Of a stretch of 64,000 bases of DNA, positions 43,567 through 52,540 are shown in pieces. The position numbers and the translations under genes were made by a program. The stretch covers positions 110,773 through 174,772 of the forward strand of contig ONYZ01000001.1 in the NCBI GenBank assembly GCA_900322175.1, given 5' to 3'. How positions within the stretch are numbered: the stretch's first letter is position 1; each line of letters begins with the position of its first letter. The DNA is from an uncultured Prevotella sp. Its GTDB lineage: Bacteria; Bacteroidota; Bacteroidia; Bacteroidales; Bacteroidaceae. The notes under the pieces are model-generated. The model worked only from the letters and a program-made list of their open reading frames with translations, ran no database searches and had not been told where the DNA came from.

Positions 43567-46500
43567 CTACCCCTTGTACTCGGTAGGCGTTACTCCAAAC
43601 TGTTTCTTAAAAACTACTGAGAAGTGGCTCTGCGTACTGAATCCCGTCATATCAGCGATTTCCGCCACAGTATGTTTACCACCCTTAAGCAACTCAGCTG
43701 CACGGTTCAACTTATAGGTACGGAAGAAGCTGCTAGGCGTTTCGCCTGTCAATCCCTTAATCTTATAATATAGTTTGGTACGCGATATATATAGCATCTT
43801 GGTAATACGAGTCACGTCCAGCTCTGAGTTCGACAGTTCCTCTTCCATCAGCTTGTATAACTCTTCCATAAAGTGCTTATCCTGCTCCGACAGAGCGTTG
43901 TCAACGCCTTCTTCTTCGGTGGTAGTGGCTTTTGCGAGCAACTTGCGTACACGGTCGCGGTTCTTAAGCTGCGACTGGATAAGTGCAGATAGCACAGCAG
44001 GATCAAAAGGCTTGGTCACGTATGCATCAGCACCCACATTCAGTCCTTCTACCTGATTTTCGGCTGTAATCTTTGCTGTAACAAGGATTACTGGTATATG
44101 ACTCAACTGGATGTCCTGTTTTATCTCCTGACACAGTTGATAACCATCCTTACCAGGCATTGCCACGTCGCTCAGCACGATATTTGGTTCTTCGGCACGC
44201 ATCTCCTCAAGCGCCGTATCAGCGTCAAGACAGGTTATCATTCGATAATCTTGCGAGAACAGCATCCTCATGTAGTTGATTATCTCTGTATCATCGTCGA
44301 CAACAAGGATTGTCGGACGTTCATCATCATTCTGATGATAACCGATAGTTGATAATTGAGAGGTGAGAGGTGAGAGTTGGGCACCGACTGCAAGTGCGCT
44401 GTCGCCTTCTAGTGGACGGCGCTCTGCATCGGTATAGGCATCCTCGTTCATCGGATAGACCAAGGTAAACACAGCACCACTTCCCTCTTTGCGATTATCG
44501 GCAGTCAGTGTACCATGGTGTAACTCAGCCAGTCTGCGAGAGTAGTACAGACCGATACCTGTGCCATAGTTTACGATAGCTTTGGTCTGGTTATCCAATT
44601 GGTAGTAGCGTTTAAAGATATTCTCACGCTGCTCCTCAGGTATTCCCTTGCCTGTATCAGCCACGCTCACCTTTACCTTATTGTCAACAACGTCCAACTG
44701 TACGTCTATCTTACCTCCATTTGGAGTAAATTTCAGGGCATTCGACAGCAAATTGCTTACTATCTTCTCCAATTTATCGCCATCTGTCCATGCCATCAAC
44801 TGGTCTTCCATACCGAATCGGTTCAGCGTCAGCCCTTTTTCTTTTACATTAAACTCAAACGTGTCGCAGATATCGTTCATCAGCTTCACCACATCTATCT
44901 GTTCCACACTCAGGCGCAAGGTATCGTTTTCCAGTTTATTAAAGTCCATCAACTGGTTCACGAGCTTAAACATACGTTGTATGCTGCGCTGGGCAATACT
45001 AAGCAGACTTCGCTCCTCGCCATCAATCTTTTCGCTCTTGGCCAATTGTCCCACAGGTCCGGCTATCATCGTAAGTGGCGTACGGAACTCATGCGCGATA
45101 TTGGCAAAGAAACTCATATTCATCTGGTTGGTACGCAGTTCCTGCTCCTTCTCCATCTGTGCCTGACGAGCGGCACGGCGTGCAGCCACCACACGACGAG
45201 CATTGCGATAGAGATAGTAGGCAATAGCTGCTGCCAAAGTCAGATAGATGAGCCATGCCCACCACGAGAACGCCGGCGCTGGTTCAACAATCACACTTAT
45301 CTTGCGCTCATCGCTGGTTGCTTCGTCACTAGCACTGTCGGATGTACGTACTCGGAACGTATAGTGCCCCGATGGTAGATTGGCATAGCCGGCAGCATGA
45401 CGGCTGCCCGCATCTATCCAGTCACTGTCAAATCCATCAAGTTTATAATAATAATGTACACGCTCGTATTCGCCAAAGTCAAGGGCCGTATAAGAAATGC
45501 TGAAACTATTCTGACTATGTTCCAGGCGAATTTCACTACAACTGTCGAGCATGGCATCTATAGGACCGTCAGCCATAGGACGAACCAGCTGATTGTGGAT
45601 CTTCAAATCACAAAACTTCAGTGGGAGCTTACGCAGCGTGTCTATCTCGGCAGGGTTGAACATGGTTACACCATCTGATCCGCCAAACACCAGACTACCG
45701 TTAGGCAGTCGGCACGAAGCACGGTCGCAGAACTCATCGCCAGCCAGTCCGTCGGCCTTATACAGTGCCGTGATGCTACCTGTCTTAGCATCCAGTCGGT
45801 TCAGTCCTTTCATTGTGCTTATCCACAGATTGCCTTGCTGATCTTCCTCAATGGCCCCAACATCCGAGCACGACAGTCCTGCTATGCGTTTCATCTGATT
45901 GGTCTGAAGGTTGTAGCACAGCAGACCGTTGCTTACTGTACCTATCCACACGTTGCCGTGCTTATCCTGATGCATGTCGGTAGGGATATACACACTCTTA
46001 CGGATGCATCGCTGCATATCGGGTATCTCCTGCTGACTCAGTTTCCCTGTCTTCGGGTCCATTTTCATGATCTGCTGATAGAAAGCCGAAATGAGCATAG
46101 TGCCATCGTTAAGTTTCAGCAGCGATGGGATAAAAGTGAAGTCTACACTGAACGCCTGTTTAGCTTCAGGCTGATTAGCACCTGGTCGGAAGGCCATGAT
46201 GTAGGTGGAACTGGTTGATGCCCACACTGTTCCATCGTCAGTCTGTTCAAAATCCATCGTTGCCCACACAGGCCACTGGCTCAATATGTTCAGTCGGGCA
46301 CCATCGTACTGGCATTTCATCACGATGTTAGTGGTAGACAGCCACAACAGCCCGTCGCGATCGCAGAACAGATGGGTAATAGCATTCTTCTTCTCACCAG
46401 CAGGCAGGCCAGCAATGTCTATCCGCTCAGCTTTCTGGGTGGCTGAGTGATACACAAACAGTCCTTTCCTCAGTGTTGATACCCACAGATTCTCTTGTTT

Positions 46501-47586
46501 GTCCATTGCAACAGCAAGAACCGATGAGTTCTCTATCACACGGTTAAGATAGTTGTCGCTGCCGCCGAATTTCTCTTTATAGTAATAATCGGCAAATATA
46601 CCCTTATCGTATGTGCCTAACCATATATTCTTACGCGAATCCTGGAATATCTTAGTAACGTATGCATCGGGCACAGGCAATGTAAAATTGGCATCGTCCT
46701 GACCACGCAGCGTATGGGTCAGCAGATTCAATTCAAACAGACCGTTGCGCGATGTGCTCAGCAGTATGGTGTTGTTCTCTAGCAGACAGGCAGCCTGTAG
46801 CACACTGCCATGGGCTGTAAGCCTATCCATCATCTCGCTACTCAGTGGGATGGGCTGTTGCGATTTTGTATCAAACAGCAGCAGTGTACCATTACCCGAT
46901 GCCAATATCAGCCCATTAGGCAACAGTTCAAAGAAGTATAATCCAAGGTGATTATGATCCTTTATTTCCTTTTTGAGTTTAAACGTCTCACCACTATATA
47001 TCAGCAGATTGTCAGAACCGGCCAACAGGATGTCGTCGGCAGCATCAATAAAACAGTCGCCCCACGACTGATTGGTCATTGCACGGTTTATCTTAGATAG
47101 GAAAATGTTATGTTGCTCGTCATACTGAAGCAACTCCATCCCATTATATACAAACAAACGTCCTTTTTTATCCATCAACAGTTTCCGGACGTTGCGGTTA
47201 CCCGTCTGCATAGGTACATTTTCAAAGTTGTCATACTTGGTATACCGGCACACACCATTGACAGTGGCCACCCACAGGCGCCCTTTTTTATCGCACAACA
47301 GACTCTGAACCTGATTATCAGGCAGTCCCAGCGAGTCGAAAGTACAGAAATATTGGTGATACTCGTGTCCATCATATCGGTTCAGTCCGCGGAATGTACC
47401 TATCCACAACTGTCCGGCAGCGTCTTCAGCGATACACTGCACACGCGTGTTCGACAGTTCCTGGGCCACCACCAGGTCATGTTCCTCGTCCTTATCAAGA
47501 TTAGCATTTGCCGTTCCCTGATGCTTACACCCCAGCATCAACGCAGCACAAGCAATACATAAAAAGATTCTCACATTAGGTTTCAT
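43567..47586 (-). CDS. Hybrid two-component system regulator (HTCS)
   Basis: A 1339-residue one-protein sensor-regulator from the ATG at 47586 (MKPNVRIFLC; signal ending MLGC). Order: periplasmic two-propeller sensor with reg_prop repeats (GQLWIGTFRGLNRYDG; GRLWVATVNGVCRYT), Y_Y_Y domain (HYYYKLDGFDSDWIDAG), a membrane segment (WWAWLIYLTLAAAIAYYLY), HisKA with phospho-His832 (NIAHEFRTPLTM), HATPase (GTGIGLYYSRRLAE), receiver with Asp1140 (VLSDVAMPGKDG), and an AraC-type HTH (FSTQSHFSVVFKKQFGVTPT). HTCS proteins bind a glycan breakdown product in the periplasm and activate the cognate Sus-type operon; in Prevotella a related protein controls the xylan cluster. The divergent SusC operon at 47838 is its likely target. 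A GAGAGGTGA 7-bp repeat around 44350-44378 lies in the linker before the receiver. Confidence 0.92.
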   Translation of the reverse strand: MKPNVRIFLCIACAALMLGCKHQGTANANLDKDEEHDLVVAQELSNTRVQCIAEDAAGQLWIGTFRGLNRYDGHEYHQYFCTFDSLGLPDNQVQSLLCDKKGRLWVATVNGVCRYTKYDNFENVPMQTGNRNVRKLLMDKKGRLFVYNGMELLQYDEQHNIFLSKINRAMTNQSWGDCFIDAADDILLAGSDNLLIYSGETFKLKKEIKDHNHLGLYFFELLPNGLILASGNGTLLLFDTKSQQPIPLSSEMMDRLTAHGSVLQAACLLENNTILLSTSRNGLFELNLLTHTLRGQDDANFTLPVPDAYVTKIFQDSRKNIWLGTYDKGIFADYYYKEKFGGSDNYLNRVIENSSVLAVAMDKQENLWVSTLRKGLFVYHSATQKAERIDIAGLPAGEKKNAITHLFCDRDGLLWLSTTNIVMKCQYDGARLNILSQWPVWATMDFEQTDDGTVWASTSSTYIMAFRPGANQPEAKQAFSVDFTFIPSLLKLNDGTMLISAFYQQIMKMDPKTGKLSQQEIPDMQRCIRKSVYIPTDMHQDKHGNVWIGTVSNGLLCYNLQTNQMKRIAGLSCSDVGAIEEDQQGNLWISTMKGLNRLDAKTGSITALYKADGLAGDEFCDRASCRLPNGSLVFGGSDGVTMFNPAEIDTLRKLPLKFCDLKIHNQLVRPMADGPIDAMLDSCSEIRLEHSQNSFSISYTALDFGEYERVHYYYKLDGFDSDWIDAGSRHAAGYANLPSGHYTFRVRTSDSASDEATSDERKISVIVEPAPAFSWWAWLIYLTLAAAIAYYLYRNARRVVAARRAARQAQMEKEQELRTNQMNMSFFANIAHEFRTPLTMIAGPVGQLAKSEKIDGEERSLLSIAQRSIQRMFKLVNQLMDFNKLENDTLRLSVEQIDVVKLMNDICDTFEFNVKEKGLTLNRFGMEDQLMAWTDGDKLEKIVSNLLSNALKFTPNGGKIDVQLDVVDNKVKVSVADTGKGIPEEQRENIFKRYYQLDNQTKAIVNYGTGIGLYYSRRLAELHHGTLTADNRKEGSGAVFTLVYPMNEDAYTDAERRPLEGDSALAVGAQLSPLTSQLSTIGYHQNDDERPTILVVDDDTEIINYMRMLFSQDYRMITCLDADTALEEMRAEEPNIVLSDVAMPGKDGYQLCQEIKQDIQLSHIPVILVTAKITAENQVEGLNVGADAYVTKPFDPAVLSALIQSQLKNRDRVRKLLAKATTTEEEGVDNALSEQDKHFMEELYKLMEEELSNSELDVTRITKMLYISRTKLYYKIKGLTGETPSSFFRTYKLNRAAELLKGGKHTVAEIADMTGFSTQSHFSVVFKKQFGVTPTEYKG
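44350..44378. repeat. 7-bp tandem repeat within the HTCS linker
   Basis: GATAATTGAGAGGTGAGAGGTGAGAG sits inside the coding sequence between the HATPase and receiver domains and encodes a LSPLTSQLST stretch. The unit GAGGTGA is also found in the gene at 25053-26456. Confidence 0.6.
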
Positions 47587-47613
47587 TTTAGTCAATATTG
47601 TTGTTATTTGCTG

Positions 47614-47621
47614 CAAAGTTA
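47614..47621 (-). promoter_or_regulatory. -7 element of the HTCS gene promoter
   Basis: Minus-strand TAACTTTG 28 bp before the ATG at 47586, which supports that start over the longer in-frame extension to 47625. Confidence 0.5.
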
Positions 47622-47768
47622 GCAAAAACTTTCATATGTAAAGGACTTTTTAGGGATATTTTGAACATAACAGACAACTTTTGAACAATTTGGAAAACGA
47701 CCAGAGCGATTTGAACAACAAGGAAAAACGAAAAACAGAATAAAAAAACATTTTTTAATAATATAGCT

Positions 47769-47776
47769 TACCTTTG
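47769..47776 (+). promoter_or_regulatory. -7 element of the SusC/D-esterase operon promoter
   Basis: TACCTTTG about 60 bp before the SusC ATG at 47838. There is no TTTG -33 element upstream; the poly-A/poly-T stretch there fits a promoter that needs the neighbouring HTCS. Confidence 0.55.
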
Positions 47777-47837
47777 CAGCCGAAATTTGAAACCAAAGTA
47801 TATTTCTAACAATTAACTCAAAACAATTAAGATCTCA

Positions 47838-50800
47838 ATGAAAAAGAGCAGTATTTTACTGATGTTGATGGCATTGTTTATGTCAGTGACATCGTTCGCC
47901 CAAGGAATCAAGGGCACTGTGATCGACGAGAATGGTGAACCGATTATCGGTGCCACCGTTGCAGAAAAGAGTAATGCCAAGAATGCTACCATCACAGATT
48001 TCGATGGTAACTTCACGGTAAACGTCAAGGCCGGACAGGTTATCACGGTGACCTACATCGGCTACCAGACATTCGAAGGTGCCGCCAAGAGCGGTATGAC
48101 AATCAACCTGAAACCAGACAACAAGGTACTCGACGAAGTAGTAGTAGTAGGTTACGGTGTACAGAAGAAGAGCTCGGTTACCGGCGCTATCTCACAGGTA
48201 AAGCCTGAGGACATGGAGAACCGTACCATCACTAATGCCCAGCAGGCTCTGCAGGGTAAGACCTCTGGTGTGCAGATTATCCAGTCGAGTGCAGCCCCTG
48301 GTTCTTCACCAACCATACGCGTACGCGGTTATTCCTCTAATTCAAGCTCAGAACCACTGTTCGTTGTCGATGGTGTGCGTCTGGGTGATATCAGCGGTAT
48401 CGACCCAAGCACCATCGCATCTATGGAAATCCTGAAGGATGCTGCCTCTGCCGCTATCTACGGTGCCGAGGCTGGTAACGGTGTAGTACTTATCACCACT
48501 AAGAAAGGTAAGCCCGGACAGGGAAAGATCTCTTACGATTTCATGTTTACCGACGAGAGCCTGGCTCGCGTACCAAAGATGCTCAACTCTGAGCAGTATA
48601 TCCAGTACATGGACGAAGGTAACATCTTTACAAAAGATTACCTGCTTAAGAACTGGGACGGTGTGACCAATACAGCCTGGACCGATGTTGCTTTCAATCA
48701 CGGTCACATGCAGAAGCACGCCCTTTCATTCACTGGTGGTAACGAACGTGGCAACTACTACCTCTCGCTCGCATACCTTAATAATAATGGTATTGTTAAG
48801 GGCGACGCTGATGTGTACAAACGCCTCACAGCTACCATTAACTCTGAATATAAGATTAAGGACTGGTTGAAGGTAGGAACCACCAACCAGATTGAGAAAT
48901 ACGATGTACGCTCTGTATCTTCAAACAACGAGTACGGATCACTGCTCACATCCATCCTGATGCTTGATCCTCTTACTCCCGACACATACACAGCCGAGAA
49001 CCTGCCTTACCAGATGGTAAATGCACAGGCCAACGGCAAACAGTTGCTTCAGGACGAGAATGGAAACTACTATGCTGTTTCTAAGTTCTATGCCGGCGAA
49101 CAGTATCACCCAATGATTATGCGTGACAACGGTCTGTCAAAGAATCAGGGATTCAATATCAACGGTTCTATCTATGGTGACTTCACACCTGCAAAGGGAC
49201 TCACCATCACTTCTCGTTTCGGTTATCGCTTGGCAGGTTCAAACAATAGTAGTACCAGTCTGCCATTCTATGGCAACGGAGTACAGAGCCGCGATTTCCT
49301 CGACTTCAGCGCAGGTTCTTCTACCTCTATCTACTATCAGTGGGAGAACTTTGCAAACTATATGAAGACCTTTGGCGGACACACCGTTACAGCCATGGTT
49401 GGTATGTCGTTCCAGAAGTCAACAAGCAATAATGTAAATGGCTCACTGACTGCCAATGGCGAAGATGCCCTGAAGAAGAACGACCCACTGTTCTACTATC
49501 TGAACTATGCCAACGCATCGGCTACCAAGGGCGTAAGCGGTGAGACTAACGAGAGCACCAAATACTCATACTTCGGCCGTCTCTCTTACGACTTCATGGG
49601 CCGTTACCTGCTGCAGGCTTCGCTGCGTGCTGATGCTGCCGACCTGTCGAAGCTCTCTAAGAAAACCCGTTGGGGTTACTTCCCTGCTGTATCAGTAGGT
49701 TGGACTCTGAGCGAGGAGAAATTCTTTGCACCTCTCAAGAGCTGGTTCGACAGTCTGAAGTTCCGTGCCAGCTGGGGTCAGAATGGTAGTCTCTCTGCAT
49801 TGGGCGGCTATAGCTACAGCACCGACATGGCACTGGGCGGACTCTATCCTTTCTCTTCAGGCATCAACTACACACAGGCCGCAGCCCCATCAACCATGGG
49901 TAACGACGATCTGAAGTGGGAGACCTCTGAGCAGCTGAACTTCGGTTTCGATGGCATTCTGCTGGGTGGTCGCATGACCTTCGGGGTCGACTACTTCATT
50001 AAGAAGACCAAGGACCTGCTGGTATGGGGTACCACACCTTCACTCATCATCGGCGGCAGCACTTCACCTATGAATGCCGGTAACGTAGAGAACAAGGGTT
50101 TCGAGTTTGAACTTGGCTGGCGCGACCACATCGGCGATTTCAACTACAGCATCCGTGGTAACCTCTCTACCCTGAGCAATAAGGTAACATACATCGATCC
50201 ATCTATCACGCGTTTGAGCGGTAGCAACTTCCATACTTACACCATTACCTATTTCGAGAAGGGCTATCCTGTTTACTACTTCCGCGGCTATAAGTTTGCC
50301 GGTATCGACAGTGAAACCGGAAATCCTTTGTTCGAGGATCTGGATGACGACGGCAAAGTATCTGACGGCGACCTGACCTGCATTGGTGACGCCATCCCCG
50401 ACTTCACCTATGGTATCACCCTCACAGCTGCCTATAAGGGCATCGACCTGACTGTATTCGGAACAGGTTCATACGGCAATCAGATTTTCAACTGTATCAA
50501 CCGTCCTGACTACGCAGCTTCAAACCGTCTGAAAGAAGTGTTCTACGATAACCGTTGGACTGCTGAGAACAAGAACGGTACAGTGCCTCGAGCAGGTGCT
50601 AACGATATGGACAAGTACGCTTGCTCAAGCGCCATGGTTTACGATGGCAGCTTCTTCAAGATCAAGCAGATTCAGCTGGGATACACACTGCCCAAGAGCC
50701 TGATCAATAAGGTCTTCCTGAGCCACGCCCGTATCTATGCTTCACTCGACGACTTCTTCACCTTCTCAAAGTATCCAGGCTTCGATCCTGAGGCTGCTAC

Positions 50801-50885
50801 CAACGCTACCTCGGGTATGGGTATCGACAAGGGCGGCTATCCTACCTCGAAGAAAGTTGTACTTGGTTTAAACATCGAATTCTAA
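47838..50885 (+). CDS. SusC/RagA-family TonB-dependent transporter
   Basis: A 1015-residue receptor: signal peptide (SVTSFAQ), carboxypeptidase-like domain (IKGTVIDENGEPIIGATVAE; DFDGNFTVNVKAG), linker LDEVVVVGYGVQKKSSVTGA, plug (PLFVVDGVRLGDISGIDPST; AAIYGAEAGNGVVLITTKKG), barrel ending KKVVLGLNIEF. First gene of a rightward operon with SusD and esterases and divergent from the HTCS gene, so probably HTCS-controlled import of (acylated) xylo-oligosaccharides. Confidence 0.9.
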   Translation: MKKSSILLMLMALFMSVTSFAQGIKGTVIDENGEPIIGATVAEKSNAKNATITDFDGNFTVNVKAGQVITVTYIGYQTFEGAAKSGMTINLKPDNKVLDEVVVVGYGVQKKSSVTGAISQVKPEDMENRTITNAQQALQGKTSGVQIIQSSAAPGSSPTIRVRGYSSNSSSEPLFVVDGVRLGDISGIDPSTIASMEILKDAASAAIYGAEAGNGVVLITTKKGKPGQGKISYDFMFTDESLARVPKMLNSEQYIQYMDEGNIFTKDYLLKNWDGVTNTAWTDVAFNHGHMQKHALSFTGGNERGNYYLSLAYLNNNGIVKGDADVYKRLTATINSEYKIKDWLKVGTTNQIEKYDVRSVSSNNEYGSLLTSILMLDPLTPDTYTAENLPYQMVNAQANGKQLLQDENGNYYAVSKFYAGEQYHPMIMRDNGLSKNQGFNINGSIYGDFTPAKGLTITSRFGYRLAGSNNSSTSLPFYGNGVQSRDFLDFSAGSSTSIYYQWENFANYMKTFGGHTVTAMVGMSFQKSTSNNVNGSLTANGEDALKKNDPLFYYLNYANASATKGVSGETNESTKYSYFGRLSYDFMGRYLLQASLRADAADLSKLSKKTRWGYFPAVSVGWTLSEEKFFAPLKSWFDSLKFRASWGQNGSLSALGGYSYSTDMALGGLYPFSSGINYTQAAAPSTMGNDDLKWETSEQLNFGFDGILLGGRMTFGVDYFIKKTKDLLVWGTTPSLIIGGSTSPMNAGNVENKGFEFELGWRDHIGDFNYSIRGNLSTLSNKVTYIDPSITRLSGSNFHTYTITYFEKGYPVYYFRGYKFAGIDSETGNPLFEDLDDDGKVSDGDLTCIGDAIPDFTYGITLTAAYKGIDLTVFGTGSYGNQIFNCINRPDYAASNRLKEVFYDNRWTAENKNGTVPRAGANDMDKYACSSAMVYDGSFFKIKQIQLGYTLPKSLINKVFLSHARIYASLDDFFTFSKYPGFDPEAATNATSGMGIDKGGYPTSKKVVLGLNIEF

Positions 50886-50932
50886 AGAAAGGGTAAAAAA
50901 GTAAAAAGGTAAAAAAGTAAAAGAATACAATT
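50886..50932. repeat. 8-bp tandem repeat (AAAGTAAA/AAGGTAAA)
   Basis: GGGTAAAAAAGTAAAAAGGTAAAAAAGTAAAAG fills the SusC-SusD gap. It belongs to the same class of short tandem repeats as the AATTATC arrays but with an 8-bp unit. Confidence 0.55.
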
Positions 50933-52498
50933 ATGAAAAAGAATCTATTATATATCGCCATGTTGGCCATTTCATCGCTCAGCTTCAGCAGCTGCGACAG
51001 CGAGCTCGACATTGCCAAGCACGGCAACCTGGGAAGCATGGAAGACTTCTACACCAACGACGAAAACACCATGCAGGCCACCTCTTCACTCTATCTGCAG
51101 ATGCGCGGCCTTCACTACAACTGGTTTATGACCAAGAACTGCCTGTCGGACGATGTCTGGACTGGTGGCGGTTCTCGCGGCGACAATGCCGAAATGGAGA
51201 AACTCAACGAGTACACCTTCGGCACCGACCACGGCATGATCCAGAGTCTTTATTCGGGACTCTATGGCGTCATCTACAAAGCGAATCTGATTATCGACAA
51301 GGTACAGGGTGACACACCTATTATGAAGCGTGCCGTCAACGAGGCCAAGGTGTTCCGTGCATGGGCTTCGTTCGAGCTGGTAACGCTCTTTGGCACAGCA
51401 CCTGTTGTAGACCATCTGCTGGAACCTGGCGAGTATCGCTTAGGCAACAGCGCCCCTGCTGATATGTGGGCACTCATCGAGAGTGATCTGAACGATGCCA
51501 TCAACAGTGGAACCCTGCCCTCAAAGAGCGACGTGAACGATGCCGAGGGTGGTATCCGTATCACCAAAGAGACTGCTCAGGCATTCTTAGGCAAGGCTTA
51601 TCTCTTTGAAGGTAAGAACAGTGAGGCTGCTGCCATGCTCGACAATGTGATTAACTCTGGCAAATATGCCCTCTATCAGGGTGAGTACGATGCTCAGTTC
51701 CATGCTGCAGCCAACAACAACTGCGAATCGGTATTCGAACTGCAGAAGCGTAATGATAGCGAGCAGATGTGGAACCAGTTCGACATGGGTCTGCTGATGC
51801 AGGGTTGGCGTACCGACAAGGTGAACTACAGCGGTCAGGCTGCAGCGGTGATTGCTCAGGGAACTTATGGCTTTATGAACCCACGCAAGTCGCTCTACGA
51901 TGCCTTCGTGGCATGGGAGGGTGCCAATGGCTACCGTCTCAACAAGACCATGATGACCTATGACCAGCTGAAAGCCTTTGGCGTTACTATCCAGACAGGT
52001 GCCTTGGTATATGGTTGCGAGGGATACTTTATGTGGAAAAACCAATCGTTGAAGGAAGACTGCGTTGTTGACCAGTCGTTTTTCCAGGGTGTTCAGTTCA
52101 CCAACCTGAAGATTATGCGCTATGCTGAGGTTCTGCTGTTGGCTGCCGAGGCTCATCTGCAGGCTGGCAACACCAGCAAGGCACTCGATTATATCAATCA
52201 GATCCGTACTCGCGCCAAGGAGACTCCTCTGACAAGCGTTTCACTGGATGATATCAAAACCGAGAAGCGTCTGGAGCTCTGCAATGAGAGCGTACGCTTC
52301 CAGGATCTGGTTCGCTGGGGCGATGCAGAGACAGCACTTGGTCAGCAGGGTAAGGAAGTGCCCGCCTTCGGCACCGAGGGTACACAGTGGCCTTACAATA
52401 ACCAGAACTACGGTTTCAAGAGCAAGCACAAGCTTCTACCAATCCCTCTGAAGGAGATTGAACTCAATCCTAACATGACTCAGAATGCAGAATGGTAA
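50933..52498 (+). CDS. SusD/RagB-family lipoprotein
   Basis: A 521-residue lipoprotein (FSSC, Cys21) with SusD hallmarks: AKVFRAWASFELVTLFGTAP, LKIMRYAEVLLLAAEAHLQA, TEKRLELCNESVRFQDLVRW and the end PIPLKEIELNPNMTQNAEW. Partner of the preceding SusC in oligosaccharide capture. Confidence 0.92.
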   Translation: MKKNLLYIAMLAISSLSFSSCDSELDIAKHGNLGSMEDFYTNDENTMQATSSLYLQMRGLHYNWFMTKNCLSDDVWTGGGSRGDNAEMEKLNEYTFGTDHGMIQSLYSGLYGVIYKANLIIDKVQGDTPIMKRAVNEAKVFRAWASFELVTLFGTAPVVDHLLEPGEYRLGNSAPADMWALIESDLNDAINSGTLPSKSDVNDAEGGIRITKETAQAFLGKAYLFEGKNSEAAAMLDNVINSGKYALYQGEYDAQFHAAANNNCESVFELQKRNDSEQMWNQFDMGLLMQGWRTDKVNYSGQAAAVIAQGTYGFMNPRKSLYDAFVAWEGANGYRLNKTMMTYDQLKAFGVTIQTGALVYGCEGYFMWKNQSLKEDCVVDQSFFQGVQFTNLKIMRYAEVLLLAAEAHLQAGNTSKALDYINQIRTRAKETPLTSVSLDDIKTEKRLELCNESVRFQDLVRWGDAETALGQQGKEVPAFGTEGTQWPYNNQNYGFKSKHKLLPIPLKEIELNPNMTQNAEW

Positions 52499-52501
52499 TA
52501 A

Positions 52502-52537
52502 AGAGAATTAAGAGTTAAGAATTAAGAATTAAGAGTA
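52502..52537. repeat. 7-bp tandem repeat (AAGAATT)
   Basis: AAGAGAATTAAGAGTTAAGAATTAAGAATTAAGAG lies immediately before the ATG at 52541, in the ribosome-binding region. Confidence 0.6.
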
Positions 52538-52540
52538 ATT